Shown piece after piece: positions 30,201-43,400 of a stretch of 64,000 bases of DNA (position 1 is the stretch's first letter; each line of letters begins with the position of its first letter). Where the stretch lies: assembly GCA_013365325.1 (NCBI GenBank), contig JABVXV010000233.1:37186-101185 (forward strand), given 5' to 3'. The position numbers and the translations under genes are program-made. The notes under the pieces are model-generated. The model worked only from the letters and a program-made list of their open reading frames with translations, was not told where the DNA came from and did not search any database. Origin of the DNA: Dipetalonema caudispina. Lineage: Eukaryota; Nematoda; Chromadorea; Rhabditida; Onchocercidae.

Positions 30201-32367
30201 TTAAGCCAATCGCCGATCTCACACCTAGTGAAAAGGTTTTTCCTCTTCATAAACTTTCGAAAACAGCACATAAAATGAAGTGTGGCGCATTATTAGAGGT
30301 GAGGGGATAGGTCACTTTTCACTAAAGGATAAGGACGAAATATTTGTTACTGGGAAGTTTAATTCGGTGTTTTACAATGTGTTACTAATCGGAGTCACGT
30401 TTTACTTCTCTTTCAGAGTATTTCAATAGTTCTTTCAAAAGTGAATTCGCATTTCTTTAAGTTTGGACTTCATTGACTTTTGGTCTTGTATTGTTTAGAA
30501 TGGACAATTTTTTCCGTTTACTTTTCGTAATTCGACCTTTGCAGATATCGATAATTCATAACTGTGTGTCACAATTTGCGCTTCTTGTTGTTGCATACCA
30601 CACTGTGCGTAATACTGAGGTGGTCAGCAGCACAATTTTACTACCTAGTGGGCACTATTTCCATCGTGAAAAACCTGTTATTATCATTGAGCAATGTGAA
30701 GATAAACAAATCATATTATTGGAATCCCGAATTGAGTTCGTTTTTACTGTATTTTACAGCCGCTTACTTGGATTGAAAAACCCATTCATTTATCTCCATT
30801 TAATAGATGCAATGATATTTGAAAAATGAGAAGGAAACCTCGGAAATATGTGTTGTATCCAGGTGTATTCCTTTTCATCTCCTGAGTAAATTCTATATTT
30901 GATTTCAAATTGTGAAGTTCAAATAATGAAATGTTGTAGGATTGTAAAGAAAAACATTCTGGACGTTGTTTTGAGCCCAATGCGACGTTTGGGATTTACC
31001 GAAATCGAGATGGTTGCATTGAAAGCGATAATTGCACTGGATCCGAGTGCTGCAAATCTTACGCCTCATTCTGCATCTTTATTGGCTGTAGCTCGTGGAT
31101 CTGTTCAGAATGCACTTTATGCTCATCTCAGTAGTCGTCTTTCACCAGCCGAGGCGACATCTCGCTTTGGCAACCTTCTGCTTTTGATTGCCGGTCTTTC
31201 CGTAAGTATTTTGCCATAAGATTTCGTTTTGTCATAATTTATTATTTGAAATTAAAGGATTTGAAGTTTTGCCACTACTCAGACCAAAACAAGTTTGGAA
31301 ATGCATATAAGAGCTTTCAGAAAATGGGTGCGGCGTTATGTGGCATGATGCAGTTATGTCGTGACCTTTCAATGAATATTGATCCGGTAGTTGATGGACT
31401 ATTTTTTAACGACTCTTGTTGATTTACAGCACTTCACTACTGAATACTAAGTGATCTGGTCAGTTTACTGCCAAGCCAAAACAGGATCTCTTCTACGGCT
31501 CATGTCTTGTCGACATGCTCACTTTAATTAATTCAATATTTTTTTCGAATGTGCTTTCAAATTCAATGCTGATTTCGTATGATGTCATACGAATTGATGT
31601 GGTCTCTCTGTGCCTTGGAAGTTGATATGACGCATAATGTTAATTCTGGCTTTCTGTTATCAGTTGCAAAATATTTCCCCGGGAAGTGAGCAGATTATCT
31701 CTTGAACATTATGCACCGTGTTTTGGTAGTGATGGTGTTAGATATTTTGTATCCTGAAGGAAATTACTGGCTTCAGTGTTTTATTGTTTTGTGTTGGGTC
31801 ATTCAAGTACTGAGTCTTTCGATTTGTGATACGGTGCTTTTTTTGTAACCTTAATTTAGCTTCTTTTTTTTCAGTTCCAACTTTCATTGAACTTTGTGTA
31901 GTTCGGAAATTTAGACATTTGTTTTTGATGGAGTACTGGTGGGGATCTTTGCACTGCTAATAAGACTAACATTAAATCTAACCAAAGTATTTCCATTTCA
32001 GGCTTGGCAGCTTGTCTTTTTTCTCAATTTAGTTTTTGTTCTAATTTTACATTCTGTATTACGGCGGTTTTTTCCGGTGTACTTGGTAAAAATGCCCGAG
32101 CATTTTCCACTAATTTTCAAAATGGTGAAATATTCGGCTCTTCGTCTTTTTGGGACTCTCTGTAAAGTTTCTTGCTTCATTAATTCATTTCATTCATATA
32201 TGAGTGTTTATTTATATTTGTAGAATCTGTCTTTGTTTCTTTCAAAATTTGAGACTGTCTCAGTTGTATACGATTTAGCTGCAACTTCAGTGAAAGGAGT
32301 TGTTGAGTTGGTAATTGCTGGTATCCGAAACGGGCCTAAGTCGTACTGGTCTCTTGAGAGGCATTGA
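25932..32367 (+). CDS. HNF4-type nuclear hormone receptor
   Basis: A ligand-regulated transcription factor of about 507 residues is joined from 25932-26161, 27804-27885, 28211-28268, 28813-28878, 29411-29772, 30036-30091, 30163-30235, 30545-30735, 30940-31201 and 32224-32367, all in phase (1524 bases). After an Ala-rich start, the DNA-binding domain begins at Cys77. Its first finger is C-S-V-C with P-box [10 protein letters not shown]. The second finger is CRYEQKC, then CRSCRFQKC, and the C-terminal extension contains [16 protein letters not shown]. All eight zinc cysteines are present. The ligand-binding domain matches HNF4 in order: [12 protein letters not shown] (helix 3), a helix-5 block [25 protein letters not shown] and [13 protein letters not shown] (helix 10), then a degenerate AF-2 [11 protein letters not shown]. 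It therefore belongs to the HNF4/supplementary receptors expanded in nematodes; which C. elegans nhr it matches is not clear. The acceptor at 30162 (CTGAG) is atypical but is the one that keeps phase. Confidence 0.88.
27246..27276. repeat. Poly-T tract, 31 bases
   Basis: Uninterrupted T run inside the first receptor intron. Confidence 0.95.
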
Positions 32368-35300
32368 GTACCACTGATTTCTATATTATTGGTTGGAAGG
32401 CTTTGCTATTAGTTATCATATTCTGGTTACGTTTTTTGTTCTTTAGCTTGCAGCTGTTATCGGGCATTTCGCGTATTAATCATTGGAAAGAGGGTTTAGA
32501 TTTTCCTTGTTTCTCAACTTTTCATTGGGGCCATTTTGTATTGGAACTTACTAATCAAATAAACGCATCAAGAATGAAGTGTTCTCGCATTGATCATGCA
32601 GCAAATTAAGTTTGTGGGAATTGGTCTTAGATGAAATAAGGGAAACAGATTTTCAGGAGAATGAAAAAAATATACTTTTGCTGCAATTCTGAGCGCATTT
32701 GCACTGTTTTGATGGTGTCGAGGACGCGTAGTTCGAAGATCCTTGAAAAAAGGAGGGAGTTTCTAAGATGACCATTGGGCGCTGCGAGATGTTGGCATCC
32801 TGTTTACACAATAGTAGTTCTTCTGTAGATGAGTGGTAGCAGTAGCAGCAGCACGTAGTGAATAATATTTGCCCATTGTATATTTTTGTTGTCCTCAAGA
32901 AAGAACTGCGAGTAGTTTTTTGTCTCCCAGGCAAGATAATTTGCGAGCATTTTTCGAAAGATTGATGTTTTTGTCTCTTGAAGGATGATAAGTGCTATTA
33001 CTACTACTACTACTGCTATTTGTGATGATAGTTTTGCGAAGAAAACACGTAAAAATATGAGTTAAGTTCATTTCTCTCAATCAGAAAATGGAATAGTAAG
33101 GTCCTGCCGATCTGGGAAATGGATGATGACTAAGATTGGCAAACATAAATGGGGGCCAAGGGAGGTGATGTCTATGAACATTTCATCATGTTTAAGTATC
33201 CCCTTTTTTCTTGAGCTAATGTATCCAATGTTGTTAGAGTCCTATGCATGAAGAACGCTTATTACATGAAGCTATACATTCCTTCAGCTTATTGGGTCAT
33301 TACCTAAACTGATGCACGGTTGGTAAACTTAGTTCTCCAACAGTGATGTTTCCAACTACGAAATGTTGCCAATTCTGAATTTAAGTGGAAGTGAGGTTAA
33401 GATTACGAAGAATTTTGGTTCAGTTGAAAATATGAAAGAAATGATCGTCAAACATTTATAAATCTTGCAGTCGATTTCATTCAAGCAACCTCTATCATTT
33501 GCCATGCCTGAAAGTCCTTGAAGAACTACAATCCATTTTAAGTCTAATAGAGAGCGTGTAATTAAGGTAATGCTATAATTACAGCTCTAGCTTTGTTTCA
33601 GTCGATGTAGATACAAGCCTTTAGTTCCCTTTGTTTATTGTCCGATATATTTGGTGTCCCACTTGGCTTCCTAACGAACAGTCGTGCTCTCCTCCTATAT
33701 CTGTCTGCAAATGTACGCATACATAACATGATAACGCATGTGCGCATCTCGAATACAGAGTTGATGGGAGACTGCAAGTCGGGATATTTTAGCTGACCTT
33801 CAAGTTCCTTGCACATTCATTAAAGTGCGGTACTTCTCAAAGTTGTCTTACATCGATAACACTTCGAAATTGACGTTCTTTTTAAGTGCTTGCTCGGAAT
33901 TTTACATAATGCTACTGCTTTATTATATGTGCTCTTCGGTATTCCAACTTGCGCATAATCAATGACCGCTCCGAACTGATGTTTGTATGTCTGTATGTCT
34001 GTATGTGTGTGTGTGTGTGTGTATGTGTGTATAGATGTATGTGAGTGTGCCATAGAACGTGTATGAATTCCTCAACTCATATGAAAACCCAATTTAAGGT
34101 TGTTTACAAGGTCCCTCTACAACCATCCGTTTGTTCATTCAATCAGTTCGCCGTTGTAAAGAGAAATTCGGTTGCAAAAAAGATGCACTTTGCCGTGAAA
34201 CGAAAGGAAATAAAAGAATGAATGAACTGACTGGATTGCTCAATGAATTTCCTAACGATTCTCTCGGGAGAGGAAAGAGGAGGAGGAATATGTAAGGAGT
34301 CCAAAGAGAGGATAGATAGATATTTGTGTATATCTGTGTATCTGTATGTGTATGTGTATGTGTGTATGTATATTTGTTTGCAGAGAGGGGACGTCCTTTA
34401 TTCAACAAAGTTAAGATGATGATGATTCCCGATTGAAGGTAGTAGTGGTGACGATGATCAGTAATACAGGAACCGTTCAACAACAGAGCAAAGAACAGTA
34501 TCGAGCAAAAAGAGGTGAATTATTTTCGAACAAATGAGCGAAAGAACCGAATTTCTTTCAATCGTCTAAAGAATGCCGAGAGTGTTATTCTTTCTTGCAC
34601 AAAAACAGTTGTGTTATGGCTTAAAGAATAACAGCCGAAAAAAAAAAATCAATCATCCATCTATCGATAGAAAAAATGATCCGTACCACCCAACTGTGAT
34701 GCCAACAGCAAACGGCGATTAACGGATCAATCTAGGCTTGGAAAGAAGCATACGTTGAGTTAAAATTGGACAGATTATTAGATTTAGAACACAGAAATGT
34801 AAATGCTTTACTAATTAAGATTAATAGTACATCATTTTAGATTTATGCAAATACCATAAGCAAATGATAATGATAAACAAAGAGGAAGTGATAAGATCGC
34901 ATGAGATTATATAATTTTTTTTATAAACGTTATTCGGGAATTATCTCTCCTATTCTTAAATGACTGTCCTAAAAATCACGATATTTATTTTCATTTTTAT
35001 CTATTGAGATTCTAGTGACTTATTCTTTAATGCCACATCAATACTTCTCATCCATCTGAAGGTTATTTCTGTTTAGTTTTGCAATTCGCCGTAAGACACA
35101 AATTAAAAAAAAAAAAGGAAAGAAATTAAATGACTTCTGTGTATATGGAAATAACATTTTTCATTTATGACTCAGTAATTAAAAAACAAATGATGTTACG
35201 AAATTACTTCCTTTTACCGTGAAGGAGGAAGTGTTGCTGATTTCCGAGTCAAAAAAAAAAAAAGGAAGAGAAAACCGATTTAGATAGTGCAAAACTTTTC

Positions 35301-37494
35301 GAAATTAAACGAAAAGTTTCTTTTATCCTTGGCAGAAAAAGTAAGATAAGGATTGCAAGTTGGGATATTCGACTATCAATGTATCATCAATTAGTCTTGT
35401 GAAGAAAGCGAAAAATGACTTTTTTTCCTATGGATGGCTATTTCGGAGATTTAGTCAATGTTGCCTCATACAAAGCATGAACATTATCATTTCAACATAA
35501 AAGGATTGTACAGCTTCAGCAACATTACAAATAGGACATGGATCATTTTCTCATCTTATCAGTATCGTAACAGTTAACTATCTCCCGATAATTTATAATA
35601 GCTGTTAATGATCGCCCTACTCATGCAACACATTCTTTCATGCCAATTTACTCATCCGACACATTGTCTATCTCTTTCAAAATGATGATTTGTCTTGCTG
35701 TTTGTAGTACGTAACGATCTAACGTAATGTTTACCTTCTTCCAGATCGTTCGAGATCGACGAGATTAGTTGACAAGGACAAACGACTCTTCCTCACATTA
35801 CCTTCCAACATTTCATATTTATCCCAGTTTGCATCGTTTTCTGTCGGATGAGTGGTGACGGAGATGGACAGGAGGAGAGGAGAGGAAAACAAAACTGAGT
35901 TGTCGTGTAGTATCTCTGTGGGTATACGTGTCTATGTACTTTTCATGCACTTGTGTGAGACATGCCTTCAAAAAAAAAAAAAAAAAAGAAAAAAAAGAAA
36001 AGAAAAAAAAAGGCTATTAAAAACAAGTTGAAACCAAGCTTAGGCTTAGAAAACAGAAAGAGATTAAAGATTTTCGTCGGAAATGTTCTCTTCCAATTCT
36101 CTTCTACATTAACAATCCGTCACTATCGTCAGCCATTCTTCTACGACGGCTTCTGTATGCTTAATTTTATTTCACAGAATACAAAAAGAAATTCCAACTT
36201 AAAATTATTTCTTTTGTAGGCGTTTATTCGATCCTAACAGTTTTACCTTTTCCTGTTCATAGCTAGTAAGAATTTCCATAAAACGTATACTTCAATCTCA
36301 ACCTGTTGAAATTTGACATGAGCTCATTCAGCAGCAGTTCAAACTTTACCATTCATTACCCTTTAATGTCGGAAGTGGTCCAAAGAGTTATCTCTGAAAT
36401 CCCCGGTTATTACCGGGAATTATAACCGTAGTTAAAGTTCAATCCTCCGAAGTCTCTTCACAGCACAGCCAGCACCAATAACTTGCTCTTCAAAAACTTG
36501 TATCAAGCAAAAATGTCAATCTATTGATCAGACTCTAGTTCAATTCTTTCTTGGCTCTGAACTGATCTTCATCGAATAGTCATTGGAATTGCCGAAATTG
36601 TGGCGAATGAATAGACTAAACACCTAACAATTTGAATTTATTTTGGAAGGCTTTTGCTTGATAATATCTAGGCTGCACTTAAACCAACATTTAAAAATGG
36701 GGTTCATTGAGTACCTCAGTAATCCTTATATTCTGTTTGCTTTAAATTGCTGAGTTTCATCTAATTTCAACAGAATAACAACAACGGAAAGAATTCATTC
36801 CAGTCATTGTGAGATTCACAGAGAAAATTCATGACCAATCCCTACTAAATTAATAACAATAAATGAATATTAAAAATGCCTTCGTAACTTTCACAATGGT
36901 ACATTTCAAAAATTAATGTGATATACTTCCGCTTTCAATTCTCGCTTTTATTAACAAAATATTTCTCAACATATAGCCAATCAAATTTAACAAATCCGTA
37001 GAATTGCTACCTGATCGTGGGAAATTCGAAATAATGTCTACTGCGAATTGTGTAGTCTCCACAATAGATCATCCCTACGACAAAAAAAGGCTAAGATTTT
37101 CCAGAACCCAATTACTATTGTTCAGTTATCAAATAATCATCCATTTCATTTAGACATCAGAAAAGTTTATAATTATGAATGTTTTTGTATGTGTTAGCAT
37201 TTCCGTATTTTATCATTTATAGCTGTTTGGAACGATTCGAACAAGTTGTAAATACTACCATAAATGATGATCCATGGCTAAAAAGATAATCACCCCTGAA
37301 GAATGCCAAATATGGATTTGTTTACCAGTATCAGAACATTGAAACTACTGAGCTATCTTGTCATCAGTAGGAGAAACAGTTAATGTTTTGCTTTTTTGAT
37401 TTCTTTTTATATTAACAACAACAACTGACAGCCATAATAAGCAAATTGGATTAGCTGATATTTTTGGGACAAAATTATTTACACCCACTCTCCC
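32368..37494. other. Convergent intergenic region between the nuclear receptor and the adhesion GPCR
   Basis: Both flanking genes end here, so it should hold two 3'UTRs. An AATAAA at 32558-32563 could serve the receptor. TG/TATG microsatellites lie near 33985-34040 and 34320-34375, and a poly-A/AAAAG stretch near 35968-36012. No conserved coding exon was seen; the open frames at 32653-33080 (Ser-rich) and 33598-34483 follow simple sequence. Confidence 0.5.
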
Positions 37495-40400
37495 TCAGCA
37501 AAACATCCAGCGGTTGACCCTCTTTGCACCACCGGCACCATTCGTTCTTTGTAGTTGTATGATGCACTGACGAATGGCTTTGTAACACATGCGGAATAGC
37601 CTGAATCACGAGCCTAAAACATGTTTAGAGCTTTAAATCTGATTTGAAAGTTATTGAATTCATTTCGCATTATTATCATAAAACTCACTTATTTATATTC
37701 ATAAATTTATGTTTGTTAGTTTTGCCGCTACCTACTCAATTTGTTGGAGCTGTGGAATTTAAGAAATGGAAAATATGGCATTTACACCATTGCACACTGC
37801 ACCACAAAAATCATATTATCCTTTATGACGTAATAACCCACTTTAAGCAATATCGTACATATCGATTTAAGTGTAAACGGGTAAAAAATAGCAAGAGCGA
37901 GTAATATGTTGAACAGCGCATTGAAATATGAGTTGGGTGATGCGGTAAGTCCCGAATCATTTAACTGGTTAATATGAGTGGCTGCGGCATAGCAATCCAG
38001 TGAATACAGTATTGTTATTAGTAATAACCATCTGAAAATGCACTACTGAAGGGTCTCACATTCATGATTTCCTAAATTTCAAACAGATTATCAACTTTCA
38101 ATTTAATATGTAAGGAAATACTCGGTCAAGATTTTTGCTCCAGAAATAATTTTTGACTGAAAAACCATAAATCAATTTATAACTAAGAATCAATTTCGAA
38201 ACCCAGAATTTAAATTTAATTCTAATTCGAGATTAAACCACATGCGGGAAATAAAGAATGCATCCTTGACTTTTCAAAACTCTTACATTATGTCATCCTG
38301 GATAACCTAAATTTAAATTTCCTTACAAAAGTTGTGTTGTTGCAGCGCTCGCCCTCTTGCTCAATTCAGCAGATGTAATCCCATTTCTAGTTTGTATGAT
38401 ATTTCCTTCAGGACTTTTATTGTTTACATATTCTGAAATGATTCTTCAAAACTTATTCTGTGATGCTTTGGTATTTTTCTTGATTTCCTTACCAATATAT
38501 CAGACGAACTTCTAAAGAAACTTCAACAGCTTATCGACCTGAGCCAATGATTGCTTGTTACCGAAGGGCAGAAGAACAGTATTTGAACCATAATTACGAC
38601 CCGAACACTCTTCCATAAGCTGCCAGTGGTTTGAAATACCGAGAGCTAGTCGGGGAGCGAAATTAAACAAAACTCAAATAATCACGATCCCTTTTCGCGA
38701 AAACCTATGGTGATCATGTCTAGCGTGCTACTTGCTGTACGTTCAACAGTGGAAGCACAGCATTGGTGAAGAAGGATGTGGTTCTGATGGTCCTTGTGGT
38801 CGATCGAACAACAAATGAATAAAACCAAAAGATTGAAAGGTAAAGAAAATGCTCCGAACGCTAAGAAAAGTAAATTATGTTTTTATGATTTGCAGCAATA
38901 ATTAATATTTGACGAAAAATTTCACTCTCAATAAAACTTAATATAAATCATTCATGTGTTGTGAAGGATATCGCAATTCAAGTATGAGAAGTTTAGAAAC
39001 TTTGTTACTAATTAAATTGTATCATTAGGAAACTAACGTTGAGATATAGATCCAACAGATAAGCGCCTAGCTGCGATAAGCAGACGTAATATGATGATAA
39101 CGATCCCTAATATAAGGATAGTGCAAATAAACAGGGGTGCATAGACGGCGTACGCAAATATTTTAATATGCATCGTTGATGAAGGAAAGCAGCTATAAAT
39201 TTAAAATAAATTTCACATTTTTAATGACAAATTGAACTGAGCTCAACAACAGTCCTAATTTTGAGCCATTTTCGAAATTCTTTAAAAAGTGAAAATTTAA
39301 AAAATTGACTAAATATTTTTGCTGTATTCGGATTGAAGCTTACAATTTTGGTGATCCGTCGTGTGATAAAGCATCAGTAGCTAGCACAACTGATATGGCA
39401 ATCAGTGGAATACCATAAGCGATGAAATACATCTCCATAATTGCTCCATAAAATGCTACCTACAATAGTCATTTTTCCAGGAATTGGACATCTCAATTTC
39501 AAAAATATTAAAAATTTCTATCTCTATAAATTGACGCTGCAAAGAGCACATTCTAAATATTTGTACCTTTTCAACTTCTATGTGGACTTTCTCACCATCT
39601 TTGCTTTGATTGTATTCTCGTACAATCTTGTTAAGTTTCCCTTGTAACAATCTAAAATTTGAATTTCAATCAACCTCTAATTACTCGATAGCTGCAATCA
39701 AGCTATGTCCAAGACTTACTATCAAAAAGTTTTGTTAAATTACCACTTATTGTATACCTAAAAGCTTGCATAATCCAGAAGTAAACAGCAAGAAAAAAGA
39801 AATGCTGAGCGACAGTGACTACACGACATGCTTCCGGATCAAGAATTCCGTTGTGAGCAAACGAATATAATGCACATAGTACAAATATACAAGCACACAT
39901 ATTAACAATCACTTGTTGATTTCTTTGTGAACAATAGTTGGATGCACTGAAATTTATTTGAAAATAATTTCAGGACCAGAAACTAAACTTCAACCTATAG
40001 AACAACAATAACCACTATTAGGACAGCAGTAAAAATAAACAACATTGACAAAAATAGAAACCAGAATAAGTAAACGTTGATAGTAACGGTCAAAAGCATT
40101 ACTGAAGCCAGGAAACCGGATGATGCACATATATACCACATTAATTTTATTGATTTCCTCGCTGAGATAATCCTGGAAATAGATTGACTTTCTTGCATGA
40201 TAATTTAGTCATGCAAACACAGTTATTATCCCGGCACCTGTATCGTTACAACAAGTACTGCAGTCCTCTTGTAAGTGTTCGGAATTGAAAATATAAAAAT
40301 TAATCAAACAATAAAATATATTTTCCCTCGAGGACTGCAACATTTTTTTAGAAATGCATTTATTAATACAAAACTTTCTCGGGCAATCATCTAATATTAT

Positions 40401-43400
40401 CAATATGCAATTGAAAGTACTCGAGTTACATTTCTAAAATTTAATAAACTTAATTCCCGATCTAGTGTATGAATATGCATATGCTAATTGTCCTCTCCAT
40501 GCTATTATTGGCCCATCAATGAATCCTGAGCACTGTGATTAAAACAAATTTATTAGAAAGAAGCTTACTACAGCAAATATCGATGTTACTTACAATTCTT
40601 CACAAGAAGTATTCTGCATTGCTGCAAAATATTTGATATTTTCGTCTACATTCTTGGTAAAAAACATTCGGGAACAAGCAAAAAGAATATTGTTTGGTCC
40701 CACTCTTCGTAACAAACAATTTGTCTCTTTGGTTAATTTCCATCCCTCTTCCTCATCCCATACACCCAATTGAATCTAAAATACAATATTACGATATTAC
40801 AGTCGTTATCACAATCAAAAATAAATCCGAGAAGTTGCAATTTGATCAAAGATCAAATCCTCCTTAGGTCAAATTATAATTCATTTTGTAGAATGTCATA
40901 ACTAAGACCATCCAAACAACTTCCTGATATGAATCAAAACAGCACTCAACAAATATCAGGAAAGACATTTCATAGTCATTTTGCATATCTTACCATTATT
41001 ATTAGATCAGTCTATCAGTCAGAAGATAGTGTCAATTTTTCTGTTTATTTGTACTATTTGTGATATTATTTTCCTAACGTTTACACCTATCTGCTTCATC
41101 CATGCCTATTTATTAAACTTTAACAATATTGACATTTTCGTAATAAATTCCTAAGACACCACTCATTTCTTTCAATATTTTTTATAATATTTTATGAATA
41201 TTTCTAATTGTTTATTGGAAGAATGAAGCATACCTGATCCACCGTCTTACTTATCTGATAACTAATTAAAAATCCATAAAAATCATCATTTTTTCCAACT
41301 CCTTTTATCTAAAAATAGAAATATGAAAATTCATACAAACATAAAGTATTTTATAAAATTTATAAAGCCTTGGAGTTTGAACAACGAAGCATAACAAATC
41401 TCTATCGAATTGATTTTTTTGATAGAAGTTATGTAACCTCTTCAGGAATACTGCCTGATTTTGATGACCTGAGAGGAATTTGTTTGATGGCAACACCGTA
41501 TACTTCACTCATAACAGTCCACCTCCCATCTGAGGTATGTTTACTTCTAAAAATTTTCGAATTGGATAACCATAATACTCGAACAATGGTCAGTGATAGA
41601 AATTGATCAATCGTGGGACGCGGAATGCGAAGTGATGCTCCACCTATAAATTAGTAATTTAAATTCAAATTTAATCCAAACCCTACTGAAAACTTGTGTC
41701 GAATTTGAGTGAAACAATGATCTTAACCTGTTTTCGGTAACAGTTCAACAAACTGCTGTTCGCGACATGAAAATTCCGAACCATCATGCAGGGCTAAGAA
41801 ACCACCCTTCATAATTTCAGCCGTTGTACCATCGTAACCTCTTGCGAATAAGTGCTGACATATTGCCAAATTATCCTCCTGGATAATTTGATCACCGAGG
41901 AGTAAATGCTGTAGGTACTGACGTATCAGTTTACCTGAACTTTCGTAAAATTTTTATGAGACTTTCAAAATATATTTCTATCCAAACACAGTTTCGAACT
42001 CATAACCCTTTAGACATCAAGGAAAGTTTTTTAGTTTGCTATAAACCAAGTAACTTGGCCAAAAGTAATTTTCAAAAACTGAACATTTTTACAATGTTCG
42101 CTCTCAACAAATGTTATCCAAATTGTTGAAATTTGGCCTAATTAGATATATAATAACATGCGTAATAATTTTACATATTATTATGTGAAACTTATGAAAT
42201 ATTCGTTTAGCTTAAATTTTCTGCTTCTATAATAGCTCGCTTCATTCTTGCCATTATTTGCAAGCAAAGTTTTTACGAATTCTATTTTTGATGGAATAGT
42301 ACTGACGCTGAGTATTTTGTCCAACTTTATCAATTATAATTTTGAATTCCCAATATCGATTTAGACCATGGTGAAATCAAACTTCTAATAAATATTTAGA
42401 TTTAAAAACTAAAACGGTTGTTTGTGATCCAATTCTCCCTCATTGTAATCATGATAACGAGTATAAAATGTAGTAATTTTCATCAAAATGTTACTGTTAT
42501 TAATAAGGTTGGTACTTTTTATATCTAAGAATTATTTCTAAGAAATAATCTAACAACCTTAATTATCGTTAACAACTGGTATTTATGGCATGATGATAAT
42601 ATATGCCTCTAGGAGAGGAAAGATATGGGCTGAGAATTTTTGTATGCTTCCTGTAATTTAACGCTGTATGCGATCCGAGCTTGCAACAACGCTGATTTTG
42701 ACATTTTCATTTACCATCAATAAATGGTTTTTTTTTTTTTTTTTTCTTTTTTTTTTTCTTGCAACGATAGCATAGCTGGAGAGTTGTTATCGTACTGTAA
42801 TGAATGCAATGCATGTGTTATTTCCGCTTCACATTTTGAATTTTAATTATTACATTTGTATTGTTTGATGGCTTCGAAATTTTATAGGGCTATCTTTCAA
42901 TGCGGGATTTCTTGGCATTGATTTTTCCAAGAAAATTGTAGAAGAAATATATTCCGAAACTAAAGCAGAAACTTTTAAGAAGCGGTAGCAATAACATGTA
43001 TTCCGAGTTGACAAATATAAAGGAATCGGTGTAGGTAACTCCTAAGAGTTAATTTTTTGGTAAGTAAGCTGTATTCTGTATTCCTATTCTAAAAAAGTAG
43101 TTTGATGTTCTCAAAATTCAAAACAGAAAAGAAAAAAAAGAAAAAATGAGACTTGTTAATTAGAAAGTTTTTACAAATATGCCGAAAATTCTTGGTTTGA
43201 AACTTAACTGGATGGTCCATCAATATCATTTTCTTAAAATCTTTATATTCAAATCCAAAAACTAACTTCAGTTTAGTTAGCTTAAATTTTTGCAAATAAA
43301 TTATACAACAATTATTACCGTTAAGTTCAGTGTGGGCAAATTCAGACTGTAAAGCGAAATTCAATGCAGCTAGCATTTGTCGACTGGATAAACCTGTTGC

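Noticed and set aside
33598..34483. Minus-strand open frames rich in Thr, His and Tyr
   Set aside because: They are translations of TG/TATG microsatellites with no splice or homology support.
37479..37600. Alternative reading of the last receptor exon ending in GEWV, a PDZ-ligand-like terminus
   Set aside because: It requires a phase 1 junction, but the preceding exon ends in phase 2; the other frame, ending at 37495, fits.
40209..40580. Possible extra adhesion-GPCR exons (FIDGPIIAWRGQLAYAYSY and LQEDCSTCCNDTGAG)
   Set aside because: Their phases give stops when joined to the GPS exon, whereas the GPS exon joins the first membrane exon directly in phase.
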